A stretch of 64,000 bases of DNA from Roseovarius carneus. GTDB taxonomy: Bacteria > Pseudomonadota > Alphaproteobacteria > Rhodobacterales > Rhodobacteraceae. Every line of letters begins with the position of its first letter. Within the stretch, counting starts at the first letter, position 1. This document shows positions 56,985-64,000 of this stretch, one piece after another. Made by a program: the position numbers and the translations under genes. The notes under the pieces are model-generated. The model had not been told where the DNA came from and made no database searches. It saw only the letters and a list, made by a program, of their open reading frames with translations. Where the stretch lies: the NCBI RefSeq assembly GCF_020141465.1, contig NZ_JAHSPD010000001.1, forward strand, positions 2,524,374-2,588,373. Direction: 5' to 3'.

Positions 56985-59057
56985 CTAGAGACCGAGGGCC
57001 TTGCGCCGCTCTGCCGCGAAGCCCTGCACCAGACGGTCCGCCACCAGCGCGAGAATGGCCATCGCCGCCCCCGCCGCGATCCCAAGCCCCACATCCGCCT
57101 GCCCCAGCGCCAGGAAAATAGATTGCCCCAGCCCGGTGGTGCCGATGAGGGCCGCAATGACCAGCATCGCAAACGCGTAAAGGATCGTTTGGTTCAGACC
57201 CAAAAGGATCGTGGGCGCGGCATAAGGCGCGCGGACCTGCACGAGGGTTTGCCATGTGGTGGCCCCTGACGAGATTGCGGCCTCAATCAGCTCCTCCGGT
57301 GTGTCGATGAGGCCTTGGCGCGTGTAGCGGATCATCGGGACGATTGCGTACATGCAGATGGCCAGAAAGGCCGAGAACTCACCGATTTGGAAGACCATCA
57401 TAACAGGGATGAGAAAGACGAAGAGCGGGATTGTCTGGAGCATGTCACAGACCGGGCGCATGACGCGCCAGAGCATTGGGCTGAGCGCGCAGGCAAGGCC
57501 AATACCGCCGCCCACGACCGTGCATGTCAGCACCGCGGCACCAGACAGGTAGAGCGATAAAAGCGCCCTGTCCCACAGCCCCGAGATCAGCACAGCCGCC
57601 AGCATCAAAACTGCAAACCGCGCCAAGCGCACACCGCCCGCGACCCAACCAATTGCGCCTGCGCCGATCAGCACGAAAGGCCACGGCAATTGCGCAATGC
57701 CCGTCTCCAGCATGCCCGCAAAGATCAACAGCATCAGGCCGAGCGTCACCCGCCCGCTGAGTGCGACCAAAGCGCCGAGGGCGGCTGCCGCCCCGAGAAA
57801 CCACAGCGACATTGCCCCGGTCCACTGAAAACCCCACGTGAAGGGCAGCACGGCCCCATCCAGCCCAATCTTGATGGGCAAGAGGCCATAGAACATCACC
57901 GTGTTCTTGAACCCGTCCAGCGCCAAGCCGTTTTCACGGGTGAACGTGCTGAGGCCTTCGTCCAGCCATTGGGCCGTGGGGGTCAGCAGGGCGAATTCCG
58001 ACGGGGATGGCAGGCTTGAGTAAAGAACCAAGGCCACAAGGATGCCGATCCCGAAGATCGCAACCGCCACGCGCAGGTCATAGCGTTGCCGCTCCTGCGC
58101 CATCTGGCCGCTGATCCGGTCAATCACGATGGCAAATGCCACTATCACGAGCCCCGCCAGAAGCGCCGGCCCAAACTGCGCCTTGCGCATGGTCAAAAGG
58201 ACTTCCCAGCCGATATCGTTGAACCCGCCGATCACGGCGGCGATGATGACCATGCTGAGGGCCGCCATGATACATTGGTTCACACCGACCATGATCTGGG
58301 TCTTGGCCGAAGGGATCTCGATCAGAAAAAGCTGCTGCGCGCGGGTGCCGCCGGACATGATGGCGGCTTCCTTGATATCGCTCTCGACCCGCTCAAGGCC
58401 CAGCATGACATTGCGCGCCATTGGCGGTGCTGCGTAAATCGCGCTGGCGATAAGGCCCACCACGGGGCCAAAGCCAAAGAGCAAGAGAAGCGGCGTGAGA
58501 TAGGCGAAGGTCGGCACGGTCTGCATCACGTCCATCACCGTCTGAATGGCAGATTTGACGCGCGGCACCTCATTGGCCAAAAGGCCGATCGCACCCCCAA
58601 GCGCCAGCGCCAGAGGCACGGACACGGCCACCAAAGACAGCGTATTCATGCTCTCGACCCAATAGCCGGAGATCAGAACGAACCCGAGGCCTGAGAGGCT
58701 CAGAATCGCCAAAGACCAGCCCCCGACGAACCAGCCAAGCGCCGTCACAGCGGCGATGAACACCGGCCATGGCAGCCAGGAGAAAAACACATTGGCCCAA
58801 TCCATCGGATAGCCAAGGGTCGCCGAGAAGACCCGCATCACGGGCTTGATCAGCTCCAGAAACCCGCCAAGACCCGTGCCGATCCATTCGGTCGCGGGGA
58901 TGGTCCACGCACCGGGATATTGCACCAGCCATGGCATGGATGGACCCAGCAGCATGCACAAAGCGCCCGTGGCCAGCACCACAATCGCGGCCCATGTGCC
59001 GGGGGTGAGGCTGCGCGGGGCCGCCGAATCCGTCAGGCTGATCTCGGGGGCGCTCAC
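56985..59057 (-). CDS. Betaine-type ABC transporter permease, tandem fused
   Basis: A 690-residue inner-membrane permease made of two ProW-like halves. Each half has its own EAA coupling loop: EAAIMSGGTRAQQLF in the first (about residue 250) and EAAISSGATTWQTL in the second (about 595). Single-copy ProW proteins are about half this size, so one chain may form the full channel. A GTG start overlaps the ATPase stop by four bases. It acts with the CBS-type ATPase and OpuAC-like binding protein upstream to import a quaternary ammonium compound or proline. Confidence 0.9.
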   Translation of the reverse strand: MSAPEISLTDSAAPRSLTPGTWAAIVVLATGALCMLLGPSMPWLVQYPGAWTIPATEWIGTGLGGFLELIKPVMRVFSATLGYPMDWANVFFSWLPWPVFIAAVTALGWFVGGWSLAILSLSGLGFVLISGYWVESMNTLSLVAVSVPLALALGGAIGLLANEVPRVKSAIQTVMDVMQTVPTFAYLTPLLLLFGFGPVVGLIASAIYAAPPMARNVMLGLERVESDIKEAAIMSGGTRAQQLFLIEIPSAKTQIMVGVNQCIMAALSMVIIAAVIGGFNDIGWEVLLTMRKAQFGPALLAGLVIVAFAIVIDRISGQMAQERQRYDLRVAVAIFGIGILVALVLYSSLPSPSEFALLTPTAQWLDEGLSTFTRENGLALDGFKNTVMFYGLLPIKIGLDGAVLPFTWGFQWTGAMSLWFLGAAAALGALVALSGRVTLGLMLLIFAGMLETGIAQLPWPFVLIGAGAIGWVAGGVRLARFAVLMLAAVLISGLWDRALLSLYLSGAAVLTCTVVGGGIGLACALSPMLWRVMRPVCDMLQTIPLFVFLIPVMMVFQIGEFSAFLAICMYAIVPMIRYTRQGLIDTPEELIEAAISSGATTWQTLVQVRAPYAAPTILLGLNQTILYAFAMLVIAALIGTTGLGQSIFLALGQADVGLGIAAGAAMAILALVADRLVQGFAAERRKALGL

Positions 59058-60106
59058 GTCTCGTCCACCTGAAGGGCGGCGGCGAGATCAGAGGGGTGGA
59101 TGACCCCCACTTGGGTGCCATCTTTGCCCCAGACTGGCACAGGCTCATAGCGCGAAATACACGCGGCAAGCGCATCCTCAAGGGTCATATCCTCGCGCAG
59201 GCCCGGATCATCGGCGGCGCGTATGGCGCCTTCGGCGGGGCGCAGGACGGATTTGATCCGCGCATGACGGCCCTTGACCACATCCTTGGAAAATTCGCGC
59301 ACATAATCATCGACCGGGCGCAGCACGATCTCGGTTGGCGTGCCGATCTGGACGATCTTGCCATCGCGCATGATGGCAATCCGGTCCGCGATCTTGAGCG
59401 CCTCGGCAATGTCGTGGGTGATGAACACGATGGATTTGCGCAATGTGGCCTGAATATTGATGAACTCATCCTGAAGCTGGCGCCGGATGAGCGGGTCAAG
59501 CGCCGAGAACGGCTCGTCCAGAAACCAGATATCGGGGTTCACAGCGAGGCTGCGGGCGATCCCTACGCGCTGCCGCTGCCCGCCCGACAGCTCGCGGGGG
59601 TAGGACGCCTCGCGCCCACCAAGGCCCACAAGCTCGATCACCTCATGCGCGCGCTCCACCCGTTCGCGCTTGCCCTGCCCCTGCATCTTCAACGGAAAGG
59701 CCACGTTCTCGGCCACGCTCATATGCGGGAAAAGGCCAAAATGCTGAAATACCATGCCCAGCTTGCGGCGGCGCAGCTCGGTCATGCGGGATTTGGGCGC
59801 GTTGAGGATATCCTCACCATCAATGTCGATCTGCCCACCCGTTGCCTCGATGAGGCGCGAGATACAGCGCACGATGGTCGATTTGCCCGAGCCCGAGAGG
59901 CCCATGATCACAAACAATTCGCCCCGCGCCACGTCAAAGCTCGCGTCCTGCACCGCAGGCACAAGGCCCTGCGCGCGCAGAGTTTCGGCCACGCCGCCGC
60001 CCTCGGCCAGCGCCTTGTTCAGCGCAGGCTTGGCGTTTGAGCCGAAGACTTGCCAAACGCCCCGGCACGAAATGGCCGGGGCATTCTCGTCAGTTGGTTG
60101 CGTCAT
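59054..60106 (-). CDS. Betaine/proline ABC transporter ATP-binding protein
   Basis: A 350-residue ProV/OpuAA-type ATPase: Walker A GLSGSGKST (about 74-82), signature LSGGQRQRVGIARSL, Walker B WFLDEPFSALDP, and the switch His in FITHDIAEAL. A C-terminal CBS-like domain (about 275-345) could sense ionic strength, as in osmoregulated family members. It starts 9 bp after the binding-protein gene and overlaps the permease start, giving one unit. Confidence 0.92.
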   Translation of the reverse strand: MTQPTDENAPAISCRGVWQVFGSNAKPALNKALAEGGGVAETLRAQGLVPAVQDASFDVARGELFVIMGLSGSGKSTIVRCISRLIEATGGQIDIDGEDILNAPKSRMTELRRRKLGMVFQHFGLFPHMSVAENVAFPLKMQGQGKRERVERAHEVIELVGLGGREASYPRELSGGQRQRVGIARSLAVNPDIWFLDEPFSALDPLIRRQLQDEFINIQATLRKSIVFITHDIAEALKIADRIAIMRDGKIVQIGTPTEIVLRPVDDYVREFSKDVVKGRHARIKSVLRPAEGAIRAADDPGLREDMTLEDALAACISRYEPVPVWGKDGTQVGVIHPSDLAAALQVDET

Positions 60107-60115
60107 GCGCGTGGC

Positions 60116-61066
60116 TCAGTTCACCGCCGCGTCGACCACGGGCTTCCACTTGCCCTCATTGGCCTCCATCCACGCGCCCACAGCCTCTTCAACCGAGGCG
60201 CCATCGACGTCGATCTGGCCCATCAAGGGCTGCTGATCTGCCACGTCCATCTGGAACCCGGTCAGGATCTCGGCCGCGGCTGGCCATTTATCCGCAAAGC
60301 CGGACCATGTCGCCTTAAACACGCGCGTGGGTGCAAAGCCACAATCATTGATCGCATCTGGGTTCGGACCCCAGCTTGCATCCTCAAAGCACGCAGCCTC
60401 GCCCACCGGCACATCGACAAAGCGCACATCATAGGCGGACATGGCCCAATGGGGCTGCCAGAAGGTGATCAGCAGTGGGGATTTCTTCTCCGCCGATGCG
60501 CGCAGCTCGGCAATCAGAGCGCCCTCGGAGCCCGCAGGCACAGCCTTGAACGGCAGATCAAAACCCGTGAGACGGTCCGCACCGGGTGTGCCCCAGTCAG
60601 CGGGGTAATCCACAAGACGGCCCGCTGGGATGGTCTCGGCTGTGGCGAATTGCACGGCGCACTCCTTCAGCGCTTCCCACGCGGGCAGGCCGGGGCAAAG
60701 CTCCTCGACATGGGCGGGATAGGCCAGCCCTTCGGTCGCGGCGAGGCCCAGATCACCGATTTCGGTCACGGTGCCTTCCTCGATCTTCTTGGCGTAATCA
60801 TCCGACACGTTGGACGACCATATCTCAAGCGCCGCGTGCAGCTCACCATCGGCCATGGCCTGATACATGTTCATGTAGCCTGCCGTCACGTATTCGACCG
60901 TGTAGCCCGCCTCCTCCAGCATTGCGCCTGCAACATGTGTGGTCACGTTCTGGCCGGTCCATTCGTTCATTGCGAGGCGGATCGGCTCGTCCACAGCGCC
61001 CATATCCGACGCAAGCGCCGTGCTGGCGGTGAGGGCAAAGGCAAGGCCAAAGCTCAAATTTTTCAT
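60116..61066 (-). CDS. Glycine betaine/proline-type ABC substrate-binding protein
   Basis: A 316-residue periplasmic protein of the OpuAC family. A signal peptide (about 1-19, ending ALA) is followed by a binding domain with IRLAMNEWTGQNV, YVTAGYMNMYQAMADGELHAALEIW and ITFWQPHWAMSAYD. Its Trp and Tyr residues could form the aromatic cage that holds a quaternary ammonium group. GGGAG precedes the ATG. It is the first gene of the transporter unit and is divergent from the GlxA-like regulator. Confidence 0.9.
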   Translation of the reverse strand: MKNLSFGLAFALTASTALASDMGAVDEPIRLAMNEWTGQNVTTHVAGAMLEEAGYTVEYVTAGYMNMYQAMADGELHAALEIWSSNVSDDYAKKIEEGTVTEIGDLGLAATEGLAYPAHVEELCPGLPAWEALKECAVQFATAETIPAGRLVDYPADWGTPGADRLTGFDLPFKAVPAGSEGALIAELRASAEKKSPLLITFWQPHWAMSAYDVRFVDVPVGEAACFEDASWGPNPDAINDCGFAPTRVFKATWSGFADKWPAAAEILTGFQMDVADQQPLMGQIDVDGASVEEAVGAWMEANEGKWKPVVDAAVN

Positions 61067-61140
61067 GTTAGTCTCCCAATTGTTTTTGTTTTTACGCGCC
61101 TAGTATGGCGACCGCTCAGAGGCAGAATTTTATTGTTTCA

Positions 61141-61157
61141 GACGCCGTTTATGCGTC
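61141..61157. promoter_or_regulatory. Palindrome between transporter and GlxA-type regulator
   Basis: GACGC-N7-GCGTC lies 9 bp before the regulator start, in the 100-bp divergent spacer. It could be an autoregulatory operator, but the arms are short and no second copy was found nearby. Confidence 0.35.
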
Positions 61158-61166
61158 AATGGCCGT

Positions 61167-62195
61167 ATGGAACACACATCCGCCGGAATATGCAAGGTAA
61201 CTATCTTCGTCACCCCGCACTTCAATCTTGCGGCCACGGCGGGCTTCATTGATCCGTTCCGCGCAGCCAACTATCTGGACGGGGCCAGCTATTTTGCGTG
61301 GGACTATATTTCCGAGCGCGGCGGGCCAGTGCTTGCCTCCAACGGAATGGAGGTGCGGACCAAGGCCCTGTCGGAGGTATCCGCGCAACGGCGTGATCTT
61401 GTCATAGTCTCGACAAGCTGGACACCCGAGCGCCATGGCAGCGCGGGCTTGCGCAGTGCGCTCTGGCGGTGGGCACGGGGCGGCACAACGCTTGGTGCGC
61501 TTGATACGGGGGCGTTCCTGCTGGCGCAGGCGGGGCTTCTGGAGGGACGTCGTGCGACCGTGCATTACGAGCATATGGACGCGTTTGGTGAGATGTTTCC
61601 CCGCATCGAGTTGAGTGAGGATATCTGCGTCTTTGACGGGCCGCGCATCACCTGTTCGGGCGGGGCGGCATCGATGGATTTCGCGCTGCATATCATTGCA
61701 GGGCTGAAAGGTAATGCGCTGGCCAATGCGGCGGCGCGCTATCTTTTCCACCAATCCGTGCGCCCCCCCGGCACCGCCCAGAACCCTGCACCATTGGAGC
61801 CTATCGGCAGCGCTGCCCCCTCGCCCGTCCGCCGGGCAATAGCTCTTATGGAGCAACATCTGGAAGAGCCACTGAGCATTGCCGACATTTGCGCGCGTAG
61901 TGGCGTATCGCACCGGCAGATGAACCGCCTTTTCGCCACGCATGTGAAAAAGACACCCGCGCTTTATTACCGAGACATCCGGCTGGACCGGGCGCGCGGG
62001 CTGGTCACCCAGACCCAGATGCCGATGAGCCAGATCGCGCTGGCCTCCGGCTTTGCCAGTCAGGTGCATTTCAGCCGCGCCTATCGCGCGCGGTTTGGGA
62101 TGCCGCCCCGGCGCGACCGGGTTGAGGGGCGCGTCCCGTTTGAGTTTCGCGCATGGCCCATGCACCGCGCAGCCCTCGCGCGAGATGGCGGGTAA
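61167..62195 (+). CDS. GlxA/GbdR-like AraC-family regulator
   Basis: A 342-residue regulator with an N-terminal DJ-1/PfpI-like domain (about 10-180) and a C-terminal AraC DNA-binding domain (about 215-315). The latter has the helix EEPLSIADICARSGVSHRQMNRLF and then SQIALASGFASQVHFSRAYRARFG. GbdR and related proteins of this layout control glycine betaine, dimethylglycine or carnitine breakdown in other proteobacteria. It is divergent from the betaine-type transporter and upstream of the Rieske oxygenase, which fits such a role. Confidence 0.88.
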   Translation: MEHTSAGICKVTIFVTPHFNLAATAGFIDPFRAANYLDGASYFAWDYISERGGPVLASNGMEVRTKALSEVSAQRRDLVIVSTSWTPERHGSAGLRSALWRWARGGTTLGALDTGAFLLAQAGLLEGRRATVHYEHMDAFGEMFPRIELSEDICVFDGPRITCSGGAASMDFALHIIAGLKGNALANAAARYLFHQSVRPPGTAQNPAPLEPIGSAAPSPVRRAIALMEQHLEEPLSIADICARSGVSHRQMNRLFATHVKKTPALYYRDIRLDRARGLVTQTQMPMSQIALASGFASQVHFSRAYRARFGMPPRRDRVEGRVPFEFRAWPMHRAALARDGG

Positions 62196-62279
62196 TGTAT
62201 AATTGACGGCGATCTGCGCATAATTGGGGCGCACACCCTGCGGCAAAATCCAAGCAGACCCCTTCACGCGAGAGACGCC

Positions 62280-63428
62280 ATGACCCAGCCAGCCCTCCCA
62301 AATGACTTTGATACGATCCGCACCGGATATGATGAAAACGCCTCGCGGAGCCTCTCGCTGCGGGCCGATGCCTATACCCAAGACAAATGGTGGGACGCCG
62401 ATCTGCGCGCGGTTTTGGCGCGCACGTGGCAATGGGTGTGCCATGTGGAAAAACTGCGCGCGCCGGGCAGTTATGTGGCGCTCCAAGTGGCGGGGCAGCC
62501 CATCGCCGTGGTGCGCGACCGCGAGGGTGTGCTGCGCGCCTTCTATAACGTGTGCAAGCACCGCGCCCATGAGCTTCTGAGCGGCGAGGGTGTGACGAGC
62601 CGGATTATGTGCCCCTATCACGCATGGGTCTACAAACTCGACGGGCAGCTTGTCCGCGCGCCCGAGACGGACCATCTGGAGGATTTCACCCCCTCTGATA
62701 TCTGCCTCGACGCCGTGCAGGTCGAAGAGTTCTGCGGCTTTATCTACGTGAATCTCGATCCAGAAGCCTCTGGCCTTGCTGCACAATCCGGCGATCTGGA
62801 AACCGAGATCCGCCACTGGGCGCCCGATATTGACAGCCTGACTTTCGGGCGTCGGCTGAGCTATGATATCAAGTCCAACTGGAAAAACGTCATCGATAAC
62901 TTTCTGGAATGCTACCACTGCCCCACTGCACATAAGGATTTCTGCGATCTGGTGGATATGGACACCTACAAGGTGACCACGCATGGCATTTATTCATCGC
63001 ATATGGCCGAGGCGGGCAACGGCACCAACAGCGCCTATGATGTGTCGAACGCCACGGTGCGCACCCATGCGGTTTGGTGGCTTTGGCCCACGACCTGCAT
63101 CATGCGCTATCCGGGCCGGTCGTCCATCATCATCCTCAACGTGATCCCAATGGGGCCGGACCGGACGTTGGAGACCTATGATTTCTTCCTTGAAACGCCC
63201 GAACCCGATGCGATGGAAATAGACGCGATGCGATATCTCGATGAGGTGCTTCAGGTCGAAGATATCGGCCTTGTGGAATCGGTGCAGCGCGGGATGAGCA
63301 CGCCCGCCTTCACCCAAGGCCGCATCGTCAGCGATCCGGGCGGGTCGGGCAAATCCGAGCACGCGGTGCATCATTTTCATGGTCTGGTTCTGGATGCCTA
63401 TGCCGCAATTGCGGAGCAGACCGCATGA
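62280..63428 (+). CDS. Rieske oxygenase alpha subunit, quaternary-amine demethylase-like
   Basis: A 382-residue terminal oxygenase. The Rieske motif is CKHRAHE and then CPYHAWVY (CxH-x17-CxxH, about 92-117). The mononuclear iron site is DNFLECYHCPTAH (about 207-219), with a Glu at the bridging position, as recalled for carnitine and stachydrine/glycine betaine demethylating oxygenases. The neighbouring regulator, betaine-type transporter and SDR gene support an N-methylated amine substrate; which one is unresolved. No reductase is visible, so the electron donor is encoded beyond the window or elsewhere. Confidence 0.87.
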   Translation: MTQPALPNDFDTIRTGYDENASRSLSLRADAYTQDKWWDADLRAVLARTWQWVCHVEKLRAPGSYVALQVAGQPIAVVRDREGVLRAFYNVCKHRAHELLSGEGVTSRIMCPYHAWVYKLDGQLVRAPETDHLEDFTPSDICLDAVQVEEFCGFIYVNLDPEASGLAAQSGDLETEIRHWAPDIDSLTFGRRLSYDIKSNWKNVIDNFLECYHCPTAHKDFCDLVDMDTYKVTTHGIYSSHMAEAGNGTNSAYDVSNATVRTHAVWWLWPTTCIMRYPGRSSIIILNVIPMGPDRTLETYDFFLETPEPDAMEIDAMRYLDEVLQVEDIGLVESVQRGMSTPAFTQGRIVSDPGGSGKSEHAVHHFHGLVLDAYAAIAEQTA

Positions 63429-64000
63429 GATTAGCAGGCAAGACCGCCCTGATCACCGGGGCGCGCGGCGGGATTGGCCGCGCCATCGTTGCGCGGTTTT
63501 TGCGCGAAGGTGCCGATGTTTATGCCGCCGATCTGAGCGAGGGCGGCTCGCTACCCAGCCACGAGGCCGAAGGGCATTTCGTGCGCCTTGATGTGAGCTG
63601 CGAGACCGATGCGATCGCCGCGATGGAGCGTGTGGGCCGCGAGGCAGGCAAGCTTGATATCCTCGTCAACGCCGCCGGGATCGAGATCGAGAAGACCATC
63701 GAGCACACCACCCTTGAGGAATGGAACCGCAGCTTTGCGGTCAACGTCACCGGCACGTTCCTGACCAGCAAATACGCCCTGCCCTTGCTGCGGGCCGCCG
63801 CCAAAGAGGGGACCACCTCCAGCGTGATCAATTTCGGCTCCTATGACGGGTTCATAGCCGATCCCGGCCTTGCGGCCTATTGCGCGACCAAGGGTGCGGT
63901 CCACGCGCTCACCCGCGCCATGGCCTGCGATCATGGGCCCGAAGGCATCCGCGTGAACGCGATCTGCCCCGGCTATATCGACACGCCGATGCTGCAAAGC
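63425..64000 (+). CDS. SDR family oxidoreductase, N-terminal part
   Basis: The gene runs off the right edge, leaving 192 of perhaps 250 residues. NAD(P) site TGARGGIGRA (about 10-19), NAAGIE, catalytic Ser in INFGSYDG, catalytic Tyr and Lys in YCATKGAV (about 155-162), and a later CPGYIDTPM are those of classical short-chain dehydrogenases. The ATG overlaps the Rieske stop as ATGA, so the two are translated together. It probably oxidises or reduces the product or substrate of that oxygenase. Confidence 0.9.
   Translation, partial: MRLAGKTALITGARGGIGRAIVARFLREGADVYAADLSEGGSLPSHEAEGHFVRLDVSCETDAIAAMERVGREAGKLDILVNAAGIEIEKTIEHTTLEEWNRSFAVNVTGTFLTSKYALPLLRAAAKEGTTSSVINFGSYDGFIADPGLAAYCATKGAVHALTRAMACDHGPEGIRVNAICPGYIDTPMLQS

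Noticed and set aside
61149..62984. A 611-codon minus-strand frame across the GlxA-like and Rieske genes
   Set aside because: It spans two well-supported genes and their spacer in antisense and has no recognisable domain.

Overview
The window looks like a chromosomal segment of a marine Rhodobacteraceae (Roseobacter-group) alphaproteobacterium. The signs are GC-rich coding with ATGA stop/start overlaps, the order pyrH-frr-uppS-cdsA-dxr-rseP, a CckA-type hybrid kinase, an alphaproteobacterial SOS box (GTTC-N7-GTTC) in front of recA, LptF/G/D followed by surA-pdxA-rsmA, and RTX/Hint proteins. No species assignment is attempted.

Layout. 1-4.6 kb (minus): translation, isoprenoid, phospholipid and envelope genes from pyrH down to a truncated rseP. 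4.7-11.4 kb: miaA, an AraC regulator, a lytic transglycosylase, ssb, a FemAB/GNAT-like protein, typA and a DUF1330 protein. 11.4-21.2 kb: alaS, recA with its SOS box and terminator, an isolated sulfotransferase, cckA with a CtrA-type box at its start, an RsmB-type methyltransferase and guaB. 21.3-31.0 kb is the metabolic core: an agmatinase-family ureohydrolase, a ferredoxin/ASKHA corrinoid-activator-like protein, a LuxR/NarL-type regulator with a degenerate receiver domain, and a serine-cycle block in two transcription units (sgaA-hprA, then mcl-mtkA-mtkB), each ended by a clear intrinsic terminator. 31-45.5 kb: a 41-codon small gene, ndk, an ABC-F ATPase, marC, a retropepsin-like protease, holC-pepA, and the chain lptF-lptG-lptD-surA-pdxA-rsmA-mobA-like. 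45.5-50 kb (minus): a frameshifted Hint protein and a 1161-residue RTX/Hint protein. 50-51 kb: AT-richer spacer and tRNA-Leu(CAA). 51.1-55.8 kb: a YqaA-like membrane protein, dsbB, a Rieske oxygenase, and an Lrp regulator divergent from arginase-ornithine cyclodeaminase. 55.9-57 kb: an EF-hand protein divergent from an ECF sigma factor. 57-64 kb: a betaine-type ABC transporter (double permease, CBS-ATPase, binding protein) divergent from a GlxA/GbdR-like regulator, a Rieske demethylase-like oxygenase and a truncated SDR dehydrogenase.

How it works together. The serine-cycle block regenerates glyoxylate and acetyl-CoA from C1-derived serine: serine to hydroxypyruvate (SgaA), to glycerate (HprA), and malate to malyl-CoA (MtkAB) to glyoxylate plus acetyl-CoA (Mcl). 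The most notable new observation is a near-identical palindrome, CGGGTAG-N7-CTACCCG followed by TTCG. It occurs once in the luxR/sgaA divergent spacer and once in front of mcl, so one regulator, probably the adjacent LuxR protein, may co-ordinate both operons. That protein has lost the receiver phosphoacceptor, which suggests a non-phosphorylation signal. The corrinoid-activator-like gene next door and the quaternary-amine uptake and Rieske genes at 57-64 kb fit a lifestyle of harvesting methyl groups from N-methylated osmolytes, but that link is inference.
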